Origin: Ralstonia sp. UBA689
GTDB lineage: Bacteria > Pseudomonadota > Gammaproteobacteria > Burkholderiales > Burkholderiaceae
Assembly (NCBI RefSeq): GCF_002298975.1
Contig: NZ_DBMV01000021.1
Location: 248,001-312,000, forward strand
Direction: 5' to 3'
DNA length: 64,000 bases
The notes beneath the pieces were generated by a model. That model saw nothing but the letters and a program-made list of their open reading frames with translations. It had not been told where the DNA came from and did no database searches. The position numbers and the translations under genes were made by a program. Each line of letters starts with the position of its first letter. The stretch's first letter is position 1. This document shows positions 1 to 7,692 of the stretch, piece by piece.

Positions 1-1
1 C

Positions 2-535
2 CACGCCTTCGGTACGCATACGTTCGATCACGTCTACTACAAGGGCGAGGCCGGCGCCGGCAAGGTGCGCTTCCGCCCACAGTTCGGCGAGCAGGGCAGC
101 CGCAACGTCGTCTGGAGCGAGCCTGAGTTCTGCGCCGAACTCAAACGCAGCGCCGACCGCTTCAGGGCCATGACCGGCCAGCCGATCGACCCGCTGTGGC
201 GCGCGCCGGGCGGTCACCTTTCTGCCACCACCGAAGCCTGGGCCAAACAATGCGGCTATGCGCATGTGGCGTGGGCACCAGCCGGTTTCCTTGGCGATGA
301 GTTGCCGTCCGAGCGCTACCCGAACGCCATGCTGCTGGATAAGGCCCTGACCAATCTGCGCGACGGCGATATCACCATGGCGCACTTGGGCATCTGGTCG
401 CGCAAGGACGCATGGGCACCGGCCGATCTGGAGCCGCTCATCAGCGGCCTGGAGCGCAGGGGCTTCTGCTTCGCCACACTGCGCGATCATCCGCAGTACA
501 AGGCCTGGTTTGCCGCACACCCTGCCGCCCGTTGA
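2..535 (+). CDS. Polysaccharide deacetylase family protein, 5' end outside the window
   Basis: The frame is open from the first full codon at the window edge, so the true start lies upstream. The visible part holds a metal-site motif of the NodB/polysaccharide deacetylase fold (H-T-F-D-H, residues encoded at about 17-31), then a W-R-A-P-G-G motif near 200-215, and a late D-G-D-I-T-M-A-H segment where the family usually has its last catalytic histidine motif. Such enzymes remove N- or O-acetyl groups from cell-wall or exopolysaccharide sugars, or attack related substrates; the substrate cannot be told here. The stop lies 7 bases before the start of the downstream hydroxylase, so the two are probably co-transcribed. 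Confidence 0.75.
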   Translation, partial: HAFGTHTFDHVYYKGEAGAGKVRFRPQFGEQGSRNVVWSEPEFCAELKRSADRFRAMTGQPIDPLWRAPGGHLSATTEAWAKQCGYAHVAWAPAGFLGDELPSERYPNAMLLDKALTNLRDGDITMAHLGIWSRKDAWAPADLEPLISGLERRGFCFATLRDHPQYKAWFAAHPAAR

Positions 536-542
536 CACCGCC

Positions 543-1517
543 ATGTTCGACTGGATTTCCGACACCTTCACGCAAGCGCAGGACGTGCTGTTCCAGCATG
601 TCGTGATGCCGCTGACGTATGGCGTTGGTCTGGGCGGCTACGTTGAGGATGCGTACCCCGGCACCGAATGGCTGCTGATGGGGCTGATGCAGATTGCCGT
701 GCTGCTGCTGGTGCTGCGCCCGCTGGAACACCGGCGTCCGGTGGAGCCGATGCATGACCGCAAGGCGGTGCGCGCGGACATCTTCTATACGCTGTTCCAT
801 CGGCTCGGTTTCTTTCCGCTGCTGATGTTCTTTACGCTGCAGCCGCTGATCGACGGTCTGGATGGCAAGCTGCGTTTCTGGGGCTGGGCGCACCTGAATG
901 TGGAGGATTGGTGGCCAGGTGTCACGTCGGTCGCCATCGTCAGTTTCCTGATCTATCTGGTGCTGTTCGACCTGCTGGATTACTGGTATCACCGCCTCTC
1001 GCACAAGTTCAACTGGTGGTGGAGCCTGCATTCGTTGCATCACAGCCAGCGGCAGATGACGATGTGGTCGGATAATCGCAACCACATCCTCGACGACGTG
1101 CTGCGCGGCGCGGTGTTCGCAGTCGCGGCGCTGGCGATCGGCGTGGAGCCGTCGCAGTACGTGCTGCTGGTCGCCATCTCCCAATTGCTGCAGAGCCTGC
1201 AACACGCCAACGTGCGCATGCACTTTGGCTGGCTGGGCGAGCGTCTGCTGATCTCGCCACGCTTTCATCGGTTGCACCATGCCATCGGCCTGGGGCACGA
1301 GGTGCCGGGCAAGCCGGGCGTGCTGGGTGGGTGCAACTTCGGCGTGCTCTTCCCATGGTGGGACATGCTGTTCGGCACCGCCGTCTTCTCGCCGGAATAT
1401 CATGCCACCGGCATCCGCGATCAACTCCCCGCACCGCAGGGGGCCTCGCGCGACTACGGGCGCGGCGTGCTGCGCCAGCAATGGCTGGGCTTCAAGCGGC
1501 TGTTCGGTCGCGCGTGA
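543..1517 (+). CDS. Fatty acid hydroxylase / sterol desaturase family membrane protein
   Basis: A 324-residue membrane protein if the ATG at 543 is used; an upstream in-frame TTG at 510 would overlap the previous gene and is less likely. It carries the histidine clusters of the integral-membrane di-iron hydroxylase superfamily: H-R-L-S-H at about residues 150-154, H-S-L-H-H at about 163-167 and H-R-L-H-H at about 242-246, between hydrophobic segments (for example residues 40-60, 90-105 and 130-148). These histidines bind two irons that activate oxygen to hydroxylate or desaturate a lipid. The substrate is unknown. A second member of the same family lies at 51185-52099. Confidence 0.8.
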   Translation: MFDWISDTFTQAQDVLFQHVVMPLTYGVGLGGYVEDAYPGTEWLLMGLMQIAVLLLVLRPLEHRRPVEPMHDRKAVRADIFYTLFHRLGFFPLLMFFTLQPLIDGLDGKLRFWGWAHLNVEDWWPGVTSVAIVSFLIYLVLFDLLDYWYHRLSHKFNWWWSLHSLHHSQRQMTMWSDNRNHILDDVLRGAVFAVAALAIGVEPSQYVLLVAISQLLQSLQHANVRMHFGWLGERLLISPRFHRLHHAIGLGHEVPGKPGVLGGCNFGVLFPWWDMLFGTAVFSPEYHATGIRDQLPAPQGASRDYGRGVLRQQWLGFKRLFGRA

Positions 1518-1588
1518 GTCGGGGCGGCACGCGCGCCATGTCGGTGCGCTGTGCTAGGCTGTCCGTTCCCTGATTTTCAGATTCCCGC

Positions 1589-2446
1589 ATGAACGACTTG
1601 ATCCGCGCGTTTGGCCGCGCGCTGCTTTCGCAACTGCATCCGCGCATGTTGTTCCTGACGGTGCTGCCGTTCGTCGTCGCCCTGCTGGTATGGGGCGCGG
1701 TGCTGTATTTCGGCTGGGACGCCATGAACGGCGTGGCCAGAAGCGCCGTGGAAAGCTGGTCGTTCATGGGCTGGATCAAGAGCGGCCTCAACGCCATCGG
1801 CATGACGGGTTTGTGGGCGGCCATTGCGCCGCTGCTGGTCATCACGTTGCTGGTGCCGGTGATTGTGGTGTCGATCCTCGTCTTCGTGAGCGTGACGTCG
1901 GTGCCGCCGGTCATGCGTTTTCTCGACCGCAGCTATCCGCAGCTCGAGCGCCGCAGGGGCGGATCTCTGGCGGGAAGTGTGATGCATGCGCTGCTGTGCA
2001 CGCTGACGTTCGTTCTGGTGGCGATCATCACGCTGCCGCTGTGGCTGATTCCGCCGTTCTTCGCGCTCATCCCGCCGTTGCTGTGGGGGTGGCTGACCTA
2101 CCGCCTGATGACCTACGATGCGCTGGCCGATCACGCCACGGCTGAAGAGCGCCACGCCATCATGAAGCGTTACCGGTTGCCGCTGCTCGGCATCGGCATC
2201 GCCGTTGGCATGCTGGGCTCGGCGCCGACGCTGCTGTGGGTGTCGTCGGTGGTGACGATCGTGCTGTTTCCGATCATCGCGATTGCCGTCATCTGGCTGT
2301 ACGTGCTGATCTTTATCTTCTCGGCGCTGTGGTTCGGCCATTTCTGCCTGCGGGCGCTGACGCGCCTGCGGGCTGAGGCGCCGCAGACGCGCATGGTCGA
2401 GGCCACCATCATCGACGTCACCACCATCGAACTGCCCCGCGAATAA
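1589..2446 (+). CDS. EI24 domain-containing membrane protein
   Basis: A 285-residue protein with several long hydrophobic stretches (about 20-45, 75-105, 130-165, 200-245), matching the EI24/CysZ-like membrane family. CysZ relatives move sulfate, but most proteobacterial EI24 proteins have no known job, so I do not assign transport. The F-L-D-R-S-Y-P-Q-L-E-R-R-R-G-G-S segment around residue 110 is typical of the betaproteobacterial members. It follows the hydroxylase on the same strand after about 70 bases and precedes the molybdopterin-domain gene by 16 bases, which suggests a shared transcript. Confidence 0.7.
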   Translation: MNDLIRAFGRALLSQLHPRMLFLTVLPFVVALLVWGAVLYFGWDAMNGVARSAVESWSFMGWIKSGLNAIGMTGLWAAIAPLLVITLLVPVIVVSILVFVSVTSVPPVMRFLDRSYPQLERRRGGSLAGSVMHALLCTLTFVLVAIITLPLWLIPPFFALIPPLLWGWLTYRLMTYDALADHATAEERHAIMKRYRLPLLGIGIAVGMLGSAPTLLWVSSVVTIVLFPIIAIAVIWLYVLIFIFSALWFGHFCLRALTRLRAEAPQTRMVEATIIDVTTIELPRE

Positions 2447-2462
2447 GACAGGAACCCGATCC

Positions 2463-3281
2463 ATGGCCTTCGGCATGATTATCATCGGCGACGAGATCCT
2501 CTCCGGCCGCCGCGAAGACAAGCACCTGCGCAAGCTGATCGAAGTGCTGGGCGAGCGTGGGCTGGCACTGGAATGGGCCGAGTACGTCGGCGACCAGCCC
2601 GCGCGCATCACGAGCGTGCTGAAGCGCACCTTCGCCACCGACGACGTGGTGTTCTGTACCGGCGGCATCGGCGCTACGCCCGATGACCACACGCGCCAGT
2701 GTGCCGCCGCCGCGCTAGGCGTGCCGCTGGTGTTGCATCCGGAAGCGCACGACCAGATCACGCTGCGCATTGGCGAGACGGCTGCAGGCGATCCGGTCAA
2801 GGCAGATCTCTCCACGCCGGAAAATCAGCACCGCTTCAAGATGGGCGAGTTTCCTCAGGGGGCGCGCATCATCCCCAACAGCTACAACCGTATCCCCGGG
2901 TTCTCGGTGGGGCATCACCACTTCATGCCGGGCTTCCCGGTGATGGCGTGGCCGATGATGGAGTGGGTGCTCGATACCTATTACGCCGATCAATTCCATC
3001 GCGCCTCGCGCGAGGAGCGCTCGTTCCTGGTATTCGGTCTGCCGGAGTCGCGGCTGACGCCGCTGATGGAGCGCATCGAAGCCGAGTTCGATGGCGTGAA
3101 GGTGTTCAGCCTGCCCAGCGTGGGCGATCCTGCGCGCGGCGAGCGCTATGCCCGCTCGCATATCGACCTGGGCGTGAAAGGCGTGCCAGAGGCCGTGGCG
3201 CGCGCTTATGTCGTATTGCGCGAGGGCGCCCTGGCGCTGGGTGGCGAGATCATCGAGACGGGCGCCGCAACGGCGCCCTGA
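2463..3281 (+). CDS. Molybdopterin-binding domain protein (CinA N-terminal/MoaB-like)
   Basis: A 272-residue protein. Residues 1-170 have the MoCF/MoaB fold seen in CinA: I-I-I-G-D-E-I-L-S-G-R near residue 5, the C-T-G-G-I-G-A-T-P-D-D loop near 65, and P-G-F-P-V-M-A-W near 158. The C-terminal nicotinamide deamidase domain of full CinA is absent, so this is the short stand-alone form common in betaproteobacteria, often labelled competence/damage-inducible protein A. The biochemical role of this short form is not settled. It sits 16 bases after the EI24 gene on the same strand and converges on the rhodanese gene. Confidence 0.75.
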   Translation: MAFGMIIIGDEILSGRREDKHLRKLIEVLGERGLALEWAEYVGDQPARITSVLKRTFATDDVVFCTGGIGATPDDHTRQCAAAALGVPLVLHPEAHDQITLRIGETAAGDPVKADLSTPENQHRFKMGEFPQGARIIPNSYNRIPGFSVGHHHFMPGFPVMAWPMMEWVLDTYYADQFHRASREERSFLVFGLPESRLTPLMERIEAEFDGVKVFSLPSVGDPARGERYARSHIDLGVKGVPEAVARAYVVLREGALALGGEIIETGAATAP

Positions 3282-3391
3282 TTGCAGCGATTGCGGAAGC
3301 GTCGCCAGTCGCAGCGAGGTTGATCCTGGAAGCGCAGTCGTACATGTGTACGGCGAGCATCACAGGGCCAAGATCGAAGGCGGCGTTTCCG

Positions 3392-3868
3392 TTATGCGCC
3401 GTGCCACGGCAGGCCACGGAAGCACCAGCCTTCCACCATCTTGCGATGGCCCTCGCCATCCTTGGCGCCTTCAAAGCCCTCCAGTACATCCATCGCCAGC
3501 TTGTAGCCCGCCTGCGCGGCGGCCGCGGCTGCGTGTTTGGAGCGCGCTGCGCTCCGGCATAGGAACAGCACCGGTGCATCTTTCGGCACAGCAGCTTCCA
3601 GCGTGCTGAGGAAGTTTGTATTGCGCACGCCGCCCGGATACTGGTTCCATTCCACATGCACGAACTGGTCCGGCGCGACGTCGGGCGAGCCAACCCAGTC
3701 GAGTTCGGCGCGCGTGCGTACGTCCACCAGACGCGCCTGCGGATCAGCGGCGAGCAGGGCGGCGGCCTCCTGCGGCGACAGGGCACCGAAATAAGGCAAC
3801 TGGTCGGCCTCTCTGCGGGCAGCGGCGGTTTCCAGCAGGGACTCGCGGGTGAGTGTGACGGCGGTCAT
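3392..3868 (-). CDS. Rhodanese-like domain protein
   Basis: A 158-residue single rhodanese domain. The L-V-D-V-R-T-R-A-E motif lies near residues 47-55 and the active-site loop C-R-S-A-A-R-S near 105, with the sulfur-accepting cysteine first. F-R-G-L-P-W-H at the C-terminus is typical of the proteobacterial group. Such proteins carry a persulfide and pass sulfur to cyanide, thiols or cofactor pathways; the acceptor is unknown here. It is transcribed away from glnA, so its promoter shares the intergenic region that contains the NtrC-like sites at 3937-4013. No strong ribosome binding site is visible before the ATG. Confidence 0.8.
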   Translation of the reverse strand: MTAVTLTRESLLETAAARREADQLPYFGALSPQEAAALLAADPQARLVDVRTRAELDWVGSPDVAPDQFVHVEWNQYPGGVRNTNFLSTLEAAVPKDAPVLFLCRSAARSKHAAAAAAQAGYKLAMDVLEGFEGAKDGEGHRKMVEGWCFRGLPWHGA

Positions 3869-3936
3869 GGTGATCGGCGAAATGGAAGAATGGAAATTGA
3901 CAATTCTAGCGCCGTCATTACATGGATCGGGCGAAA

Positions 3937-4013
3937 TTCACCGCAATGGTGCCAGCACTGCGCTGGTGCACGAAAGCGGTGCCATGGTGACTTTTGTGCA
4001 CCAATAGTGTGCG
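3937..4013 (+). promoter_or_regulatory. Three NtrC-like enhancer sites upstream of glnA
   Basis: Against the enteric NtrC 17-mer TGCACCAAAATGGTGCA, three stretches each match 13 of 17 bases: 3937-3953 (TTCACCGCAATGGTGCC), 3967-3983 (TGCACGAAAGCGGTGCC) and 3997-4013 (TGCACCAATAGTGTGCG). Their centres (3945, 3975, 4005) are exactly 30 bases apart, close to three helical turns. A weaker fourth site with half-sites GCAC and GGTGCA lies at 3954-3970, between the first two. The nearest centre is about 160 bases upstream of the sigma-54 -24 element, a normal enhancer distance. Confidence 0.65.
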
Positions 4014-4167
4014 ATGACTATTCTGATTGGACAGCTAATCTTGGGCCAAGGGAGCAGTTGGCCGGTGCGCCTGCTTTGCCTTTCGGGTGCCGGCGCACCG
4101 TGTCAGACATGGGCTGGCGCGGTGCTGCACTATTTGCGGGAGCGCATGCCCGCCATCGGGTCGCAAT

Positions 4168-4183
4168 TGGCATGCTTTCTGCT
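4168..4183 (+). promoter_or_regulatory. Sigma-54 (-24/-12) promoter of glnA
   Basis: TGGCATGCTTTCTGCT matches TGGCACGN4TTGCW except at two positions; the essential GG and GC doublets are present with the right spacing. Transcription should begin near 4194, giving a leader of about 137 bases before the glnA ATG. Confidence 0.8.
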
Positions 4184-4330
4184 AAGATTCCCGCGGTCTT
4201 TTTCAAGGACGTTCGGTGATGCCGGACGGCCTTGCGAGGAAGAAGATGTTTCGGCGGTGGGGCGGTCGCAGCGATCCGTCACACAACCGGCTCACAATAC
4301 TTTGCGTTATTGCGCTACCAGGAGAATGGC

Positions 4331-5746
4331 ATGTCCCAAAGCATTGCAGACGTGATGAAGCTCGTGAAGGAAAACGACGTCAAGTTCGTCGATTTTCGCT
4401 TCACCGATACCAAGGGTAAAGAGCAGCACGTCTCGGTCCCCGTTTCGCATTTCGACGAAGACAAGTTCGAAAGCGGCCACGCATTCGATGGCTCGTCGAT
4501 CGCCGGATGGAAGGGTATCGAAGCCTCGGACATGCTGCTGATGCCGGATTCGAACACCGCGCACATCGACCCGTTCTACGAAGAGCCGACCCTGGTGCTG
4601 ACCTGCGACGTGATCGAACCGTCGGATGGCAAGGGCTACGACCGCGACCCGCGCTCGATCGCCAAGCGCGCCGAAGCTTACCTGAAGAGCACCGGCCTGG
4701 GCGACACCGCCTTCTTTGGTCCGGAACCCGAATTCTTCATCTTCGACGGCGTGACCTGGAACGTCGACATGCAAGGCTGCTTCGTGAAGATCCAATCCGA
4801 AGAAGCTCCGTGGTCGTCGGCCAAGGAATTCGAGCACGGCAACTCGGGCCACCGTCCGGGCAAGAAGGGCGGCTACTTCCCGGTTGCCCCGATCGACACG
4901 TTCCAAGACATCCGCTCGGAAATGTGCCTGATCCTGGAATCGCTGGGCATTCCGGTTGAAGTGCACCACCACGAAGTGGCTGGCCAGGGCCAGAACGAAA
5001 TCGGCACGAAGTTCAGCACGCTGGTGCAACGCGCCGACTGGACCCAACTGCAGAAGTACGTGATCCAGAACGTGGCGCACACGTACGGCAAGACCGCGAC
5101 GTTCATGCCGAAGCCGGTCGTGGGCGACAACGGCTCGGGCATGCACGTGCACCAATCCGTGTGGAAGGACGGCCAGAACCTGTTCGCAGGCAACGGTTAC
5201 GCCGGCCTGTCGGAATTCGCGCTGTACTACATCGGCGGCATCATCAAGCACGCTCGTGCGCTGAACGCCCTCACCAACCCGGGCACGAACTCGTACAAGC
5301 GTCTGGTGCCGGGCTTCGAAGCTCCGGTCAAGCTGGCTTACTCGGCCCGCAACCGCTCGGCTTCGATCCGCATTCCGTACGTCGCGAACCCGAAGGGCCG
5401 CCGCATCGAAACTCGCTTCCCGGATCCGCTGATGAACCCGTACCTGGGCTTCTCGGCTCTGCTGATGGCCGGCCTGGACGGCGTGCAGAACAAGATCCAT
5501 CCGGGCGAAGCTGCCGACAAGAACCTGTACGACCTGCCGCCGGAAGAGGATGCAAAGATCCCGACCGTGTGCTCGAGCCTGGATCAAGCCCTCGAGTACC
5601 TGGACAAGGACCGCGAGTTCCTGACCCGCGGTGGCGTGTTCTCCAACTCGATGCTTGACGCCTACATCGAGCTGAAGATGGAAGAAGTCACGCGCTTCCG
5701 CATGACCACGCACCCGGTCGAGTTCGAGATGTACTACTCGCTGTAA
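4331..5746 (+). CDS. glnA: Glutamine synthetase type I
   Basis: Makes glutamine from glutamate, ammonia and ATP; the dodecameric GSI of the cytoplasm. At 471 residues it has the usual family length when started at the ATG 4331, which follows the AGGAG at 4320-4324; an open frame from 4232 merely extends into the leader. Visible motifs are F-D-G-S-S-I-A-G-W near residue 50, the metal and ATP loops F-F-G-P-E-P-E-F-F-I-F and K-P-V-V-G-D-N-G-S-G-M-H-V-H, and N-L-Y-D-L-P with Tyr400 as the likely adenylylation site. Expression should depend on sigma-54 and NtrC because of the sites at 3937-4183. The codon use is strongly biased, as expected for a highly expressed gene. Confidence 0.98.
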   Translation: MSQSIADVMKLVKENDVKFVDFRFTDTKGKEQHVSVPVSHFDEDKFESGHAFDGSSIAGWKGIEASDMLLMPDSNTAHIDPFYEEPTLVLTCDVIEPSDGKGYDRDPRSIAKRAEAYLKSTGLGDTAFFGPEPEFFIFDGVTWNVDMQGCFVKIQSEEAPWSSAKEFEHGNSGHRPGKKGGYFPVAPIDTFQDIRSEMCLILESLGIPVEVHHHEVAGQGQNEIGTKFSTLVQRADWTQLQKYVIQNVAHTYGKTATFMPKPVVGDNGSGMHVHQSVWKDGQNLFAGNGYAGLSEFALYYIGGIIKHARALNALTNPGTNSYKRLVPGFEAPVKLAYSARNRSASIRIPYVANPKGRRIETRFPDPLMNPYLGFSALLMAGLDGVQNKIHPGEAADKNLYDLPPEEDAKIPTVCSSLDQALEYLDKDREFLTRGGVFSNSMLDAYIELKMEEVTRFRMTTHPVEFEMYYSL

Positions 5747-5755
5747 AAAGCGAGC

Positions 5756-5780
5756 GCCCCATGCGATGCAGCCATGGGGC
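5756..5780 (+). repeat. Hairpin directly after glnA
   Basis: GCCCCATG (5756-5763) pairs with CATGGGGC (5773-5780) around a 9-base loop, 10 bases after the stop codon. No T-run follows, so it is more likely an mRNA-end stabiliser than a terminator by itself. Confidence 0.5.
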
Positions 5781-5804
5781 AAGGATGCGACAAAGTTGAC
5801 GGGG

Positions 5805-5831
5805 AAGGGCGGCGCAGGTCGCCCTTTCTTG
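5805..5831 (+). terminator. Probable intrinsic terminator of glnA
   Basis: AAGGGCG (5805-5811) pairs with CGCCCTT (5820-5826), with an 8-base loop and the tail TCTTGTT. It lies between glnA and the DUF4124 gene and may only partly uncouple glnA from glnLG. Confidence 0.55.
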
Positions 5832-5910
5832 TTGGCGCGAGGGGTTTTGTGGCTAAATGAGCATCCGCCGCATTGCGGCGCCCGATCGACGTTTCGCCAG
5901 GTTCCATCTC

Positions 5911-6429
5911 ATGTTCCGTCCTTCCCCACGCATCGCATCCGGACTGCTCGCTGCGATGGCGATGCTCGGCTTCCTGTCCGTGCAGGCGCCCGCGCACGCC
6001 GATGATGTCTATCTGTGCACCGGCCCGAACGGTGTGCCGGAGTATCGCAACAGCGGCAACGTGAAGGGCTGCAAGAAGCTGGCGTTGCCTGATGTCGTTA
6101 CCGTGCCGGGCACACGTAGCCCGCGCAGCGCAGGGGCCGCGCCGACGCCGGCGCCAAGCAATGCCGGTGGTTTCCCGCGCGTGGACAGTGCCACGCAGAA
6201 GGCGCGCGACGGCGAACGCCGCCAAGTGTTGGAAGCCGAATTGGCTGAAGAGGAGCGCAAGCTCCAGGCGTTGAAGACCGAGTACAACAACGGTCAGCCC
6301 GAGCGCCAGGGCAATGAGCGTAACTATCAGAAGTATCTCGACCGCACCGCGCAGTTGAAGAGCGACATCGAGCGTAGCCAGGCCAATGTCGATTCCATCC
6401 GCCGGGAGCTGGGCAACCTAAAGGAGTAG
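5911..6429 (+). CDS. DUF4124 domain-containing secreted coiled-coil protein
   Basis: A 172-residue protein starting at ATG 5911 with a clear signal peptide ending A-H-A at about residue 30; an earlier in-frame ATG at 5857 would bury the signal and is less likely. After the signal comes the DUF4124 signature (D-D-V-Y-L-C-T-G-P-N-G-V-P-E-Y-R-N) with two cysteines, then a Pro/Ala-rich linker and a charged helical coil (about residues 85-170, E-L-A-E-E-E-R-K-L-Q). It is probably periplasmic. Function is unknown. It stands between glnA and glnL, and its last codons contain the AAGGAG ribosome binding site for glnL, so translation of the two is likely coupled. Confidence 0.75.
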   Translation: MFRPSPRIASGLLAAMAMLGFLSVQAPAHADDVYLCTGPNGVPEYRNSGNVKGCKKLALPDVVTVPGTRSPRSAGAAPTPAPSNAGGFPRVDSATQKARDGERRQVLEAELAEEERKLQALKTEYNNGQPERQGNERNYQKYLDRTAQLKSDIERSQANVDSIRRELGNLKE

Positions 6430-6436
6430 CTGAGTG

Positions 6437-7642
6437 ATGCGTCGACTGATCCGCAAAGCGGCCCGCCGCGATGACCAGGAACAGCCGACGCCACCCGCGC
6501 CGTCGGCTGCCGCTGTTTCCGGGCTGGAGGTGTCCATGGGCGAAGGGCTCGGCGGGCCGCCGCCCATCCCTTTCTCGCACGGCGCGCTGCCCTCGTACCC
6601 CGGGCTCGATGCGGTGCCCAACCCCATTCTCTTCGTCCGCCATCCGGCGCTGACGATCTTCTACGCCAACCCCGCCGCCGAGGCCGTCCTGGCCGTCTCC
6701 CGCCGCCAACTGGTGGAGATGTCGCTGCAGGAACTATTTGCCGATCCCTCGGAGCTGGCTGAAATGATCGCCACCGTGGCAGGCCGCCAGTTCGACGCCA
6801 AGCGGCGCGACGTGTCGTTGGAGCGGCCGGGACACGAACCGCTGCATGTGCATGCGGTGGTGGGCGCCATTGACTTTGCGCCCGGCGCCGTGCTGCTGGA
6901 GCTGCTGCCCAACGAGCAGAAGATCCGCAGCGAGCGCGAGGAGCGCCTGCTGGACTTGACCTCCGCCAACAAGGAATTGATCCGCAACCTCGCACACGAG
7001 ATCAAGAACCCGCTGGGCGGCATTCGCGGCGCGGCGCAATTGCTTGAGTTCGAACTGCCGGAGCGCTCGCTGCGCGAATACACGCAGGTCATCATCAAGG
7101 AGTCCGATCGCCTGCAGACGCTGGTGGACCGCCTGCTGGAGCCGCACCGGCATCCGCATATCGTGGGTGACGTGAACATCCACGAGGTGCTTGAGCGCGT
7201 GCGCTCGGTGGTGCTGGCGGAGTTTCCGCAAGGCCTGCGCATCGTGCGCGACTACGATGCCAGCCTGCCGGAGTTTCGCGGCGACAAGGAACAACTGATC
7301 CAGGCGGTGCTCAACATCGTCCACAACGCTGCGCACGCATTGGTCTACCGCATCGCACAGGGCGATGCCGAGATCGTGTTGCGCACACGCGTTGCACGAC
7401 AAGTCACGATTGCAAAACGTCTTTACAAGCTGGCATTGGACTTGCATGTGGTGGACAACGGTCCTGGTATCCCAGAGGACATCCGCGAGAGGATCTTCTT
7501 TCCGCTCGTGTCCGGAAGGGAGGGGGGAAGCGGGCTGGGCCTGACACTCGCACAGACCTTCGTGCAGCAACACGATGGCTTGATCGAATGCGAGAGCAGG
7601 CCGGGCCTGACCGATTTCCGCATTCTCGTGCCGCTGCATTGA
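6437..7642 (+). CDS. glnL: Nitrogen regulation sensor histidine kinase NtrB
   Basis: The 401-residue NtrB kinase/phosphatase that sets the phosphorylation state of NtrC according to nitrogen status, normally through PII protein. Residues about 55-125 form a PAS domain (A-V-P-N-P-I-L-F-V), and the H-box N-L-A-H-E-I-K-N-P-L-G-G has its phosphorylated histidine near 187. The N-box N-I-V-H-N-A-A-H-A and ATP-lid motifs D-N-G-P-G-I-P and G-S-G-L-G-L-T follow. No membrane segment is present, so it is cytoplasmic. Start choice is between GTG 6434 and the adjacent ATG 6437; AAGGAG at 6421-6426 suits either. The first 50 residues are basic and Pro-rich and probably disordered. glnG follows after 50 bases. 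Confidence 0.95.
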   Translation: MRRLIRKAARRDDQEQPTPPAPSAAAVSGLEVSMGEGLGGPPPIPFSHGALPSYPGLDAVPNPILFVRHPALTIFYANPAAEAVLAVSRRQLVEMSLQELFADPSELAEMIATVAGRQFDAKRRDVSLERPGHEPLHVHAVVGAIDFAPGAVLLELLPNEQKIRSEREERLLDLTSANKELIRNLAHEIKNPLGGIRGAAQLLEFELPERSLREYTQVIIKESDRLQTLVDRLLEPHRHPHIVGDVNIHEVLERVRSVVLAEFPQGLRIVRDYDASLPEFRGDKEQLIQAVLNIVHNAAHALVYRIAQGDAEIVLRTRVARQVTIAKRLYKLALDLHVVDNGPGIPEDIRERIFFPLVSGREGGSGLGLTLAQTFVQQHDGLIECESRPGLTDFRILVPLH

Positions 7643-7692
7643 AGCGGCACGGGGCGCCCAGGCGAGACGAAGTCAAGCAGACGAACCAACAC

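Noticed and set aside
441..1481. A 346-codon minus-strand frame opposite the first hydroxylase gene
   Set aside because: The plus-strand protein has clear histidine motifs and membrane helices; the antisense product is a Gln/His/Arg-rich shadow.
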